Shown: piece after piece, positions 1 to 8,382 of the stretch
Numbering within the stretch: position 1 is the first letter of the stretch
Layout: each line of letters begins with the position of its first letter
DNA from: Pseudomonas sp. BGr12
GTDB taxonomy: Bacteria > Pseudomonadota > Gammaproteobacteria > Pseudomonadales > Pseudomonadaceae
NCBI RefSeq assembly: GCF_030272895.1
Contig: NZ_JALRNF010000001.1
Span: 124,001 to 188,000 of the forward strand
Length of the DNA: 64,000 bases
Direction of reading: 5' to 3'
The notes under the pieces: generated by a model
What the model was told of the DNA's origin: nothing
Seen by the model: the letters and a program-made list of their open reading frames with translations, nothing else
Database searches by the model: none
Translations under genes and position numbers: made by a program

Positions 1-1
1 C

Positions 2-181
2 TACCTGCTGGGCGGCGAGTGCTGGTACGACGAGGCAGCCAACGACAAGGACACCCTCAAGGCCGGCAAGCTGTACCTGGACTACGACTACACCCCGGTC
101 CCGCCTCTGGAGAACCTGCTGCTGCGCCAGCGCATCACCGACCGCCACCTGGTGCAGTTCGCTGCCGCCGTCAACGCCTGA
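2..181 (+). CDS. FI: Phage tail sheath protein, C-terminal part (P2 gpFI-like), cut by window edge
   Basis: Only the last 59 codons and the stop are in the window. The visible end contains the segments [14 protein letters not shown] and [12 protein letters not shown], typical of the C-terminal domain of contractile-tail sheath proteins of P2-like phages. The sheath surrounds the tail tube and contracts on infection. It lies directly upstream of the tube gene, in P2 order FI-FII-E-T-U-D, which supports the call. The frame is open from base 2. The rest of the protein and of the prophage structural module is to the left of the window. Confidence 0.85.
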   Translation, partial: YLLGGECWYDEAANDKDTLKAGKLYLDYDYTPVPPLENLLLRQRITDRHLVQFAAAVNA

Positions 182-228
182 TCCCATTTGCCCGCGCGGC
201 CCCGGCCGCGCCGTAGGAGAGCCCGACC

Positions 229-744
229 ATGGCCCTGCCCAAGAAACTCAAGCATCTCAACCTGTTCAACGACGGCAACAGCTACCTGGGCGTGGCCAAG
301 TCGGTCACCCTGCCCAAACTCGGTCGCAAGTTCGAAGCCTACCGTGGCGGCGGTATGGAAGGCCCGGTCAAGGTCGACCTGGGCCACAGCGACGACGGCC
401 TGCAGCTGGAGTGGACCCTCGGCGGCTGGGACCTGATTGCCCTGCGCCAGTTCGGTGCGGTGAAGGCGGACGGTGTGCAACTGCGCTTCACTGCCTCGGT
501 GCAGCGTGATGACACCGGCGAAGTCAGCGCCGTGGAGATCGTCACCCGTGGCCGCCACGAAGAAGTGGACTTCGGCGATGCCGAACCCGGCGAAGACACC
601 GAGCACAAGATCACCACCGCCCTCACCTACTACAAGCTCACCGTTGACGGCGAGGACATCGTCGAGATCGACCTGCTCAACTTCATCTACGTGGTTGATG
701 GCAAAGACCTGCTCGAAGAGCACCGCAAGGCCCTCGGCATCTAA
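229..744 (+). CDS. FII: Phage major tail tube protein (P2 gpFII-like)
   Basis: 171 residues, the usual size for P2-family tube proteins. It polymerises into the rigid inner tube of the contractile tail through which DNA passes. The N-terminus MALPKKLKHLNLFNDG and the central YRGGGMEGPVKVDLG segment are typical of the family. A GGAGAG Shine-Dalgarno lies just upstream of the ATG. The gene sits between the sheath gene and gpE, as in P2 and phiCTX. It is intact, with GC and codon use like the other structural genes. Confidence 0.93.
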   Translation: MALPKKLKHLNLFNDGNSYLGVAKSVTLPKLGRKFEAYRGGGMEGPVKVDLGHSDDGLQLEWTLGGWDLIALRQFGAVKADGVQLRFTASVQRDDTGEVSAVEIVTRGRHEEVDFGDAEPGEDTEHKITTALTYYKLTVDGEDIVEIDLLNFIYVVDGKDLLEEHRKALGI

Positions 745-828
745 GCCATGCCCAGGCAGCGCCCACCCTTCCGCAATCCACCGCCGGGCACTGCACCGGC
801 GGCCTCTTCAAACCCAAGGAGCAACCCC

Positions 829-1155
829 ATGAAAACCCCTGAAACCGCAGCACCTGTGAAGAACCTCAACGAAGAAACCATCGCCCTGGACACCCCGATC
901 ATCCGTGGCGAGACCCAGATCGAAACCCTGACCCTGCGTAAGCCCATGAGCGGCGAGCTGCGCGGCGTCAGCCTGGTCGACCTGGCCAACATGGACGTAC
1001 AGGCGCTGCGCAAGGTCCTGCCACGCATCACCAGTCCCTCCCTCACCGACATCGAGATCGGCCGCATGGACCCCGCCGACCTGCTCCAGTGCGGCGTGGC
1101 GGTCGGCAGTTTTTTGCTGAAGAAGTCGGACAGGGAAGCTGCCCTCGTTGCGTAG
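829..1155 (+). CDS. E: Phage tail assembly chaperone, short form (P2 gpE-like)
   Basis: 108 residues from the ATG preceded by AAGGAG; an in-frame ATG at 748 has no ribosome site and lies only 4 bases after the tube gene. The protein (N-terminus MKTPETAAPVKNLNEE) matches the P2 gpE family, which helps tape-measure protein and tube assemble. The product is made in two forms: this in-frame form ending at 1155, and a longer E+E' fusion from a -1 frameshift at 1110-1116. Position between the tube and tape-measure genes is the standard place for the frameshifting chaperone pair in long-tailed phages. Confidence 0.9.
   Translation: MKTPETAAPVKNLNEETIALDTPIIRGETQIETLTLRKPMSGELRGVSLVDLANMDVQALRKVLPRITSPSLTDIEIGRMDPADLLQCGVAVGSFLLKKSDREAALVA
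1110..1116 (+). other. Programmed -1 frameshift heptamer T TTT TTG in gene E
   Basis: The zero-frame codons read AGT TTT TTG, giving the slippery heptamer T TTT TTG. This is the sequence I recall for P2 gene E. After -1 slippage translation continues with GCT at 1116 into the open E' frame. Both tRNAs can re-pair with TTT codons. Confidence 0.88.
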
Positions 1156-1286
1156 ATGAGGCCATGGCCGACCTGGCCATTGTCTTTCACTGGGGGCCGG
1201 CGGATATGGATCCGCTGTCCCTTTCTGATCTGATGGAATGGCGCGAGCGGGCCATAACGCGCTGGGAGCAAACCCATGGCAAATGA
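1116..1286 (+). CDS. gpE' extension, translated by -1 frameshift from gpE
   Basis: This frame is open from the slippery site to 1286 and gives 56 residues after the 96 residues shared with gpE, a fusion of about 152 residues. Its C-terminal 40 residues, starting at the ATG at 1164 (MADLAIVFHWGPADMDPL), are the GpE-family tail domain often annotated as a separate short gene. That ATG lacks a convincing Shine-Dalgarno, so frameshift expression is more likely than independent initiation. The end overlaps the start of the tape-measure gene by 11 bases. In P2 the fusion is required for tail assembly. Confidence 0.85.
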   Translation, partial: AEEVGQGSCPRCVDEAMADLAIVFHWGPADMDPLSLSDLMEWRERAITRWEQTHGK

Positions 1287-4248
1287 CCTGAAGATGGAAG
1301 TGGTACTCCAGGCCATCGACAGCGCCACCCGGCCCATTCGTGCCATCACCCAAGGCAGCGTTGGCCTCGGCCAAGCGCTCAAGCAGTCCCGCGACAAGCT
1401 CAAGCAACTGCAGGCCACCCAGGCGGATGTCTCCAGCTTCCGCCAGGCCAAGGCTGCCAGCCTTGATCAAGCGGCCGCCATGAAAGCCAGCCGTGATCGG
1501 GTCAGCCAGCTATCTGCTGCGTTGATGGCCCATGAAAAGACAGTCCGACCGCTACAGACCAGCTATGACCAGCTGATGGGCGAAACCACAGCGCTCAAGG
1601 ATCGGCAAAAGGAACTGTCCCAGCAGGTGCGCCAGACGCGTGAATCAGCCCAAGCGGCCACCCAAGTCTGGAAGAACAACACTGCCCGCATCCGCGAGCT
1701 GCGTTCGCAGATCGCCAGCACCGCCCAGCCCACGCAGAAGCTACGCAACGAATACGACGCCCTGGTCACCAAACAGCAGGCCCAGCTGGAGACAGTGCGC
1801 CGGCTGACTGCGGTACAGAAAGACCTCCAGCAACAACACCGCGCCACTGCCGACAGTGCCCGCCAGCAAAGAGAGCGCATGTCAGAACTGGCTGGCCAGC
1901 TCCAGGAGGCCCGAGCCCCCATGCAGGGGCTCAACCAGGACTATCGCACCGCCGTGCGTGAGGCCCAGGCACTCAAGGCCAAGCACAGCGCACAAGCTCA
2001 GACGCTCCAGGGGCTACGGGATAAGCTACGTGCCGCCGGCATCAGCACCAAAAGCCTCAGCGATGGCGAGCGCCAGCTGCGCCAGTCCATCGCCAGCACC
2101 ACCCAGGCAATGGGTGAGCAGGAGGCCCGGCTCAAACGGCTGGCTGCCCAGCAACGGCAGATGGCGGCAGCAAAACAGAGCTTCGAGAAGTCGCAGGCAC
2201 TGGCCGGCAGTATGGCGGCGGGCGGCGCGGCCGGGTTGGCCAGCGGCTACGCCATGTCCAGACCGCTACAGGGCATGGTGGATGCCTTTGCCCCGGCCGA
2301 AGACGCGGCCACTCAGCTGAAAGTCTCCATGATGGACGCCACCGGCCAGGTCTCCGGAGACTTCCAGAAGATCAGCGACCTGGCCACCAGCCTGGGCGAC
2401 CGCTTGCCGGGTACCACCGCCGACTTCCAGAACATGATGACCATGCTGCGCCGCCAAGGCCTGAGCGCACAGAGCATCCTCGGCGGTACCGGGGAAGCGG
2501 CGGCGTATCTGGGCGTTCAGCTGAGAATGCCGGTGGAGGAAGCTGCCGCATTTGCAGCGCAGATGCAGGATGCGACCCGCACCTCGGAAAAAGACATGAT
2601 GGCGCTGATGGATACCATCCAGCGTGGCTTCTACTCCGGTGTCGACCCGACCAACATGATTCAGGGCTTCAGCAAAATCGCCCCGGTCATGGACATCATC
2701 AAGAAATCCGGCATTGATGCTGCAAATGAGCTTGGCCCCCTGCTGGTGATGATGGATCAACAGAAAATGGAAGGGGGCGCTGCTGGTAACGCCTACCGCA
2801 AGATCTTCCAGGCCGGCCTGAACAAGGACGGTGTCGATGACGTCAACAAGAACGCGGCCTTGAGCCAACGCGGGATCCGGCTCAGCTTCACCAACAAGGA
2901 CGGCAACTTCGCCGGGCTGGAAAACCTCTATGCCCAGATCGACAAGCTCAAGGTCCTGAACGATGAGGACCGCACCACCGTGATCAAGGACTTGTTCGGT
3001 GACGACGCCGAGACCATCACGGTGCTCAACACCATGATGAACAAGGGGTTGGCAGGCTACCAGGAGGTGCAACAGAAGTTGCAAAACCAGGCTGACTTGC
3101 GCACCCGCGTCAACGAGCAACTCGGCACCCTGAGCAACACCATCGAAGCCGCCCAGGGCAGCTGGACGAATGCCATGGCTGAAATCGGTGCCACCATCGC
3201 CCCCCAGCTCAAGGAGCTCATCAACGGCATCGGCGGCGTCGCAGTCAAGGTCAAAGAATGGGTAAGCGCTAACCCTGCGTTGACCGCTGCGATTTTCAAG
3301 ACAGCGGCTGGCCTGGCCATTTTGCTGGCTGCCGGTGGTGGCATTTCCATCATGCTGGCCAGCATGCTCGGCCCGTTCGCCATGGTGCGCTACGCCATGA
3401 CCCTGCTCGGTATCAAGAGCCTCGGCGCCGTGACGGCCTTCAAGGCCTTGGGCACCGCCCTGCTCTGGGTGGGCAAGGCAGTGCTGTTCATCGGTCGCGC
3501 GCTGCTGATGAACCCGATCGGCCTGGCGGTCGCGGCAATCGCCGGCGCGGCTTTCCTGATTTACACGTATTGGGAGCCGATCAAGACGTTCTTCATTGAC
3601 CTGTGGACCAAAATCCAAGCGGGTTTCACTGCGGGGATCACCAGCATTCGTAACACGATCGCCAGCTTCAGTCCGATCACCCTGTTCAACAGTGCCTTCG
3701 CCGCCGTGTTGAACTACTTCACCGTCGAGCTACCGACCCAGTTCACCGGCTTCGGCGGCATGCTCATCGACGGCCTGGTCAACGGCATCACCAGCAAACT
3801 CGGCGCCGTCAAGGCGGCCATCACCGGTGCTGGGGAATCCACGATCGGCTGGTTCAAGGAAAAGCTCGGCATCCACTCCCCTTCCCGGGTGTTCGCCGAA
3901 CTGGGTGGCTTCACCATGGCTGGTCTCGAACAGGGCTTGACGGGCAACCAGGGCGGGCCGCTGGGCGCCGTCACCAGCCTGAGCAAGCAGCTCACCGATG
4001 CGGGTGCATTCGCCATCGGCGCCAGCGCCCAGGGCATCGCTATGGACAACCGTCCGCCGCTGTCTGCAAGGCCGGGTGGAGGCCAGGCGGCCGGAGCCAG
4101 CGCTCAAGCGGCGCCAGTGGTCTTCAACATCTACCCGGCCGCAGGCATGGATGAGCAGGCCCTGGCCCGGCTGGTGGCGGCCGAAGTAGCCAAAATCCAA
4201 CGTACCAACCAGGCGCGCAGTCGTAGCGCGCTGTCCGATGGGGAGTAA
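1276..4248 (+). CDS. T: Phage tail tape measure protein (P2 gpT-like)
   Basis: 990 residues, the longest gene of the tail module, as expected for the protein whose length sets tail length. The first ~330 residues are rich in Gln, Ala, Lys and Arg and predicted coiled coil. The middle carries the TP901-type core (around residues 350-600). Strongly hydrophobic segments lie around residues 670-770 (for example AGLAILLAAGGGISIMLASM). The C-terminus holds IHSPSRVF, a motif common near the end of tape measures. The ATG overlaps the end of the E' frame. No truncation is seen. Confidence 0.93.
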   Translation: MANDLKMEVVLQAIDSATRPIRAITQGSVGLGQALKQSRDKLKQLQATQADVSSFRQAKAASLDQAAAMKASRDRVSQLSAALMAHEKTVRPLQTSYDQLMGETTALKDRQKELSQQVRQTRESAQAATQVWKNNTARIRELRSQIASTAQPTQKLRNEYDALVTKQQAQLETVRRLTAVQKDLQQQHRATADSARQQRERMSELAGQLQEARAPMQGLNQDYRTAVREAQALKAKHSAQAQTLQGLRDKLRAAGISTKSLSDGERQLRQSIASTTQAMGEQEARLKRLAAQQRQMAAAKQSFEKSQALAGSMAAGGAAGLASGYAMSRPLQGMVDAFAPAEDAATQLKVSMMDATGQVSGDFQKISDLATSLGDRLPGTTADFQNMMTMLRRQGLSAQSILGGTGEAAAYLGVQLRMPVEEAAAFAAQMQDATRTSEKDMMALMDTIQRGFYSGVDPTNMIQGFSKIAPVMDIIKKSGIDAANELGPLLVMMDQQKMEGGAAGNAYRKIFQAGLNKDGVDDVNKNAALSQRGIRLSFTNKDGNFAGLENLYAQIDKLKVLNDEDRTTVIKDLFGDDAETITVLNTMMNKGLAGYQEVQQKLQNQADLRTRVNEQLGTLSNTIEAAQGSWTNAMAEIGATIAPQLKELINGIGGVAVKVKEWVSANPALTAAIFKTAAGLAILLAAGGGISIMLASMLGPFAMVRYAMTLLGIKSLGAVTAFKALGTALLWVGKAVLFIGRALLMNPIGLAVAAIAGAAFLIYTYWEPIKTFFIDLWTKIQAGFTAGITSIRNTIASFSPITLFNSAFAAVLNYFTVELPTQFTGFGGMLIDGLVNGITSKLGAVKAAITGAGESTIGWFKEKLGIHSPSRVFAELGGFTMAGLEQGLTGNQGGPLGAVTSLSKQLTDAGAFAIGASAQGIAMDNRPPLSARPGGGQAAGASAQAAPVVFNIYPAAGMDEQALARLVAAEVAKIQRTNQARSRSALSDGE

Positions 4249-4254
4249 CCCACA

Positions 4255-4695
4255 ATGATGATGGCCCTCGGCATGTTCGTGTTCAGCCTGGAAACCCTTG
4301 CGTACCAGGAGTTTCAACGCCAGACCGAATGGCGTCACGCCAGTACCTCGCGTATTGGTACCAACCCGGCGCGGCAGTTTCTGGGCAAAGGCGATGACAG
4401 CATCACCTTGCCCGGCGTGCTGCTGCCCGCCCTGGCCGGCAGCCAGTTGAGCCTCGACGCCTTGCGCATGATGGGCGACACTGGCAAGGCCTGGCCGCTG
4501 GTAGAGGGCACCGGTCGGATTTACGGCCTGTGGGTGATCGAGTCGCTCAGCGATACCCGCACCGTGTTCTTCCCCGACGGTGCCGCCCGCCGGATCGAGT
4601 TCACCCTCAAGCTGACGCGCATCGATGATGGCCGCATCGACCTGCTGGGCTCGCTGGTTGGCAGTGCCGGCAGCCTGCTGCGAGGTGTGCTGTGA
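4255..4695 (+). CDS. U: Phage tail protein (P2 gpU-like)
   Basis: 146 residues. Gene U of P2 encodes a tail completion/baseplate-tube protein, and the N-terminal pattern MALGMFVFSLETLAYQEFQR with following WRH is typical of the family. Three successive ATG codons (4255, 4258, 4261) make the exact start uncertain by two residues. It follows the tape-measure gene by 6 bases and its TGA overlaps the GTG start of gene D, so U and D are probably translationally coupled. Confidence 0.92.
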   Translation: MMMALGMFVFSLETLAYQEFQRQTEWRHASTSRIGTNPARQFLGKGDDSITLPGVLLPALAGSQLSLDALRMMGDTGKAWPLVEGTGRIYGLWVIESLSDTRTVFFPDGAARRIEFTLKLTRIDDGRIDLLGSLVGSAGSLLRGVL

Positions 4696-5951
4696 ATGTC
4701 ATGGAACAGGCCGAAAACCTGCTCCAGGACGCGGCCAGCCAGTACCGCAAGGCCGCCGCTTACCCGCGACCGATCTGCCGCGTGGTGGTCAACGGCCAGG
4801 ACATCACCCACTCAATCGAGAAACGCCTGGTCAGCATCGAGCTCACCGACAACCGCGGCATGGAAGCGGACCAGCTCGACATCAACCTCAGCGACCATGA
4901 CGGGCTGCTGGCCATCCCGCCACGCGGCGCCACCGTTCGACTGTGGCTGGGCTGGAGCGATACCGGTCTGGTCGACAAGGGCAGCTTCACAGTCGACGAA
5001 ACCGAGCACAGCGGCGCCCCGGACACCCTCAGCATTCGTGCCCGCAGTGCGGACCTACGCGGCGGCCTCAAGGCCAAACGTGAGCGCAGTTGGAGCGGTA
5101 CCCTCCTGGGCACCGTGATCGGCGCGATCGCCGCTGCTCACGGCCTGCAGGCGGTGATCAGTCCATTGCTCGCCGCGATCCAGCTGGTGCACCTGGACCA
5201 GGCCAACGAGAGCGATGCCAACCTGCTGACTCGTCTGGGCCAAGAGCACGACGCCATCTCAGCGGTAAAGGCTGGGCGATTGCTGTTCATGCCGGCGGGC
5301 AAGAGCACCACCGCCAGCGGTAAGGCCCTGCCGCATGTGATGCTGACCCGCGCAGACGGTGACCAGCATCGCTTTCTGCAGGCCGACCGTGACAGCTACA
5401 CCGGGGTCAAGGCGTATTACTACGAGATCAACAGCGCCGAAAAGAAGGAGGCGATCGCCGGCGCCGGTGACAACCTCAAGGAACTGCGGCACAGCTACAC
5501 TGACCAGGCCAGCGCGTTGCAGGCGGCTCGAGCCGAGTGGAAGCGCCTGCAGCGCGGTACCGCCACGCTGAACTACACCCTGGCCAAAGGCCGACCGGAG
5601 TTGACTCCTGATCAGACGTACAGCCTCTATGGGGTCAAGGCTGAAATCGGCGCCATCGTCTGGCTGGGAGGCAATCTGCGTCACAGCTTCACCCCTGACA
5701 GTTTCATCACCAGCCTAGACCTTGAATCCAAGTTGCCCGACCAGGAAGAAGTCGAAGACCTGGCCGAGAAGAGCGTCGATTACACCGGCGTTACCGCAAC
5801 CTATCGTGATGAAAAGGACGGCAAGCAAAAGACGGTTACGGCTGGAGACCAGTCCAATCCACAGCGGCTCACCCATCTCTATGCCAGCAAGAGCAGTGCG
5901 AAGCGTGCGGTGGATCGGGAGTGGAGGCGCCTGCAGACTAAGAATGCCTGA
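4692..5951 (+). CDS. D: Phage late control protein / tail hub (P2 gpD-like)
   Basis: 419 residues from a GTG that overlaps the stop of U; an ATG at 4701 is an alternative. P2 gpD is a T4 gp27-like hub component of the baseplate, historically named for a role in late gene control. The sequence has the family's N-terminal beta-rich domain with PICRVVVNGQDIT and LTDNRGMEADQLDI, and a C-terminal region with DREWRRL. It is the last gene of the rightward tail operon and is followed within 8 bases by a hairpin terminator. Confidence 0.93.
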   Translation: MNVMEQAENLLQDAASQYRKAAAYPRPICRVVVNGQDITHSIEKRLVSIELTDNRGMEADQLDINLSDHDGLLAIPPRGATVRLWLGWSDTGLVDKGSFTVDETEHSGAPDTLSIRARSADLRGGLKAKRERSWSGTLLGTVIGAIAAAHGLQAVISPLLAAIQLVHLDQANESDANLLTRLGQEHDAISAVKAGRLLFMPAGKSTTASGKALPHVMLTRADGDQHRFLQADRDSYTGVKAYYYEINSAEKKEAIAGAGDNLKELRHSYTDQASALQAARAEWKRLQRGTATLNYTLAKGRPELTPDQTYSLYGVKAEIGAIVWLGGNLRHSFTPDSFITSLDLESKLPDQEEVEDLAEKSVDYTGVTATYRDEKDGKQKTVTAGDQSNPQRLTHLYASKSSAKRAVDREWRRLQTKNA

Positions 5952-5958
5952 ACACAAA

Positions 5959-5981
5959 AAACCCGGCACATGGCCGGGTTC
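5959..5981. terminator. Bidirectional hairpin between gene D and the 38-residue gene
   Basis: The arms AACCCGGC and GCCGGGTT pair around an ACATG loop, flanked on the left by an A-run that is a T-run for the minus strand. It lies between the stops of two convergent genes and can serve both. Confidence 0.75.
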
Positions 5982-5988
5982 TGTTGCC

Positions 5989-6105
5989 TTACTCCGCCGA
6001 CTGCCGCAGCGCCTCCAAGATCCTCATCACATCCTCTCGCTGCTGATTATTCAAGCTACGCAGCAGCTCCAAGAAGCGATGCTCCAACAGGGTAAGGTTT
6101 TCCAT
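5989..6105 (-). CDS. Small hypothetical prophage protein, 38 residues
   Basis: A short leftward reading frame from an ATG with GGAG eight bases upstream to a TAA next to the gene D terminator. The product begins MENLTLLEHRFLELL and ends ILEALRQSAE; it is almost wholly predicted alpha-helical and charged, with a helix-loop-helix appearance. Support comes from the good ribosome site, clean fit between terminator and palindromic leader, and codon use like its neighbours. I do not recognise a function. It could be a small regulator or accessory subunit of the lysogeny block. It is too short for most gene finders. Confidence 0.6.
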   Translation of the reverse strand: MENLTLLEHRFLELLRSLNNQQREDVMRILEALRQSAE

Positions 6106-6106
6106 C

Positions 6107-6168
6107 GTAGGTACTCCATTTCCATGTGACGGGTGCTGGTTTCAATACCTACTGCACCCGGGAGTACC
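6107..6168. promoter_or_regulatory. Nested inverted repeats upstream of the 38-residue gene
   Basis: Three overlapping inverted repeats occur in about 60 bases: GTAGGTA (6107) with TACCTAC (6146), GGTACTCC (6110) with GGAGTACC (6161), and GGGTGC (6131) with GCACCC (6154). They allow mutually exclusive RNA hairpins or a protein operator just before the start of the small leftward gene. The first two left arms overlap its Shine-Dalgarno region. The function is inferred only. Confidence 0.4.
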
Positions 6169-6214
6169 CTATTCTCAGCACATCACTGAATGGAATCAGC
6201 TCAACTTGATGCTT

Positions 6215-7594
6215 TTACTGACTCGAAGGTGATGAGGGAAGCATCGAAGCGGCCTCGATAATGTCCTCATCCTCCGACTCATAAAAATCGTCCAAGCCAC
6301 CACTCACTGTGACAAACTCAAATTCGCCTAAAGCTCGCCCCCCTACTTGAAGAAAACTTTTGATTTCCATCTCGATACGCATCGTCCTCCCTGGAACAGA
6401 AATATCTCTTCTATGGTAGCCTTTCGAGTAAGCTTGAATCTTCGCAGAAAACCCGCGCTCAAACGATATAGACTTTACGACTGAAAGCTCTACACCATCA
6501 AAAATTGTGTCCGACTCGGCAATTGCACCAGACACCCCTTCATGCTCCAACAGAGAATACTTATTATCTTCAAAAAACTCCAAACACTTTTCTTCCAAAC
6601 CATCCAAATCAAGAAAAGAATATGGAAGTTCTTCAAACATCATAAGAATGTGATCAAAAAGCAACTCAGAAGTCAAATCCTCACTTGCAGAAGATTCAGC
6701 AGAAACTATATCCTCAAGCCTTGCAGCCAACCTTCCAGAGTCATAATAAACATATTCAACATTGGAAAACGCGTTGTTATTGAAGCCTTCATCCTCCATG
6801 ATAAGTTGAAAGTTTTTATACCCAAATATCGCTGCCACAACCTCACCAACTCCCGTTAGAGAGAGGCGTACATCGTCAGTCTTCAAGCTCTCATCAATCG
6901 TCGACATAAAAAAGTAAACTGATGGAAAGCGCTGTGATGCCAACGCTGATTTCAACCTAGAAGAGCTGACATTAAAGCGCATTTTCTCCAAACGCACTTG
7001 ATCGCTTTTACTATCCTCATCAAGCTTAGCAATATGTGCCTTACTCTTAGCTTCGGCGGCAACAGCTTCTGCCTCAGCCAATTTAACCGCACTCGCATCA
7101 GCCCAAGCTATCAGACGCCGAGTCCTATGCTTCAAGTGCTCCAGTATCTCATTTTTACGATCAATCTCAAACTTGACGCTCTGCTCTAGAAACTGCTTAT
7201 CTGGATCAGACCTTAGTCTTGCCTTATTCAACTCTTCCTGTTGCCCAACCTTATCAAGCTCAATTTCGACCGCTTGCCGATGGAGTTTATCATTAGCTTT
7301 CTTCAAGAGAGCCTTAAAAACAAAAGTAATCCAAGGAAATACCAATACATAAAAAATTGAAAAAGCAAAGGGAACAAAAAAAATCGAATTGAAAGCAAAA
7401 AAGCTAGCTTCTGAAATATACTGATAGAACGAATTAATTCGCGCCGAAACCTTATCCTCACCCCACAAAAGCAAACCAATGTAATTCCAATTGCAAACCA
7501 CCCAAGAAACTGCAAATGTACCGATAAATGGATCACTAACTCTAAGCTTAGTGGCGCTCGACACAGACGCCCATACATCATCCAGAAATTTCAT
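6215..7594 (-). CDS. AT-rich membrane/coiled-coil protein of unknown function (prophage moron, possible defence or exclusion gene)
   Basis: 459 residues. Two hydrophobic segments lie near residues 22-45 (GTFAVSWVVCNWNYIGLLLW) and 65-92, then a charged region rich in Ala, Glu and Lys (about 93-220) predicted as coiled coil, then a C-terminal mixed alpha/beta domain (about 225-440) and an acidic tail. The N-terminal pattern R-x-S-x-P-x-x-G-x-F-x-x-SW resembles a recurring group of uncharacterised bacterial membrane proteins, from memory and not confirmed. Base composition is clearly more AT-rich than the tail and early genes, so it looks acquired separately. It sits in the repressor-side block, a position where P2-like phages carry lysogenic conversion or exclusion genes. 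No nuclease or NTPase motif is visible. Confidence 0.72.
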   Translation of the reverse strand: MKFLDDVWASVSSATKLRVSDPFIGTFAVSWVVCNWNYIGLLLWGEDKVSARINSFYQYISEASFFAFNSIFFVPFAFSIFYVLVFPWITFVFKALLKKANDKLHRQAVEIELDKVGQQEELNKARLRSDPDKQFLEQSVKFEIDRKNEILEHLKHRTRRLIAWADASAVKLAEAEAVAAEAKSKAHIAKLDEDSKSDQVRLEKMRFNVSSSRLKSALASQRFPSVYFFMSTIDESLKTDDVRLSLTGVGEVVAAIFGYKNFQLIMEDEGFNNNAFSNVEYVYYDSGRLAARLEDIVSAESSASEDLTSELLFDHILMMFEELPYSFLDLDGLEEKCLEFFEDNKYSLLEHEGVSGAIAESDTIFDGVELSVVKSISFERGFSAKIQAYSKGYHRRDISVPGRTMRIEMEIKSFLQVGGRALGEFEFVTVSGGLDDFYESEDEDIIEAASMLPSSPSSQ

Positions 7595-7679
7595 GCCCCC
7601 GCCCCACCCTAGGAAAACCGTCCATTCACTATGTTAGTGTTAACTTTAAGAATTGAGCGCCAGCCATGACCTTAAGCAA

Positions 7680-7700
7680 GCCCTGTTAATTATTCAGGGC
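7680..7700. other. Small hairpin between two leftward prophage genes
   Basis: GCCCTG and CAGGGC pair across a nine-base AT loop, after the stop of the WYL-like gene (minus strand). There is no T-run, so a weak terminator or a processing/stability hairpin is possible. Confidence 0.35.
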
Positions 7701-7736
7701 CACTTACAAGGTATCACGCATCTGCTAGTTTCTTTG

Positions 7737-8231
7737 TTACAATGCATTTTCTTCTACCCATTTTTCAGGGCTGATTATTTCACCTGTCTCACAGTCTGTG
7801 AGGTCACCAATTATTCGAGCAATACGAAATGTGCGTTCAGCCTGGCGGCTATGGCATTCACCTTTGAGGTAGGTTCTGGTAATTGCATGGACCGTGACGG
7901 TTCGGTTAGTGATCTCGCCTTTCGCATCCTTATATCTGAACTCCACCTTCCCCATGCTCCAACCCGTACGGATAGCACGAGTAATTTTTTTGGCGGGCCG
8001 TGGCTCAAGCTGAACAGCTTCTGGACTATTGCTTATTTGGGTTTTTTTCTGTTCCGAACTATTTAGCGTCTTCCGTTGCTGCTTCGTGAGTAACGTCGGA
8101 CGATTGGTGAGCCAGGGTTTACTATTCGTTTGGCGTTCTAACTCACGCCCTTTGGTGTTTGTACGTCGTACCATCCCTACAAACACTGCAACGGCAGCAG
8201 CCAAGACCAACAGGCCTATCAACGTATCCAT
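7737..8231 (-). CDS. Membrane-anchored protein with WYL-like C-terminal domain
   Basis: 164 residues from ATG 8231; a GTG at 8276 would add 15 residues but has no ribosome site. One N-terminal membrane segment (LIGLLVLAAAVAVFVGMV) is followed by a polar linker of about 65 residues and a compact domain from about residue 95. That domain (VEFRYKDAKGEITNRTV ... YLKGECHSR ... RTFRIARI) has the spacing of a WYL domain: Y-x-D-x-x-G-x-x-x-x-R-T-V, a Cys-His pair and R-T-F-R-x-x-R-I. WYL domains usually sense ligands next to a DNA-binding domain; here there is a membrane anchor and no HTH. It lies directly downstream of the repressor gene on the same strand and is probably expressed in the lysogen. 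Confidence 0.65.
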   Translation of the reverse strand: MDTLIGLLVLAAAVAVFVGMVRRTNTKGRELERQTNSKPWLTNRPTLLTKQQRKTLNSSEQKKTQISNSPEAVQLEPRPAKKITRAIRTGWSMGKVEFRYKDAKGEITNRTVTVHAITRTYLKGECHSRQAERTFRIARIIGDLTDCETGEIISPEKWVEENAL

Positions 8232-8382
8232 ACCTTCCCAACTATCCTTTTCGTTGAATTGCCGCCTACGTAGCACTGATGCGGCTCAGATTTGCGCACC
8301 GCCCTCGACAATCCGCTGCCCACTATGGCCTGGATCACTTCCATTGCACAGCACGCCCCGGCAAGTGACCGAGCCCCTTTAC

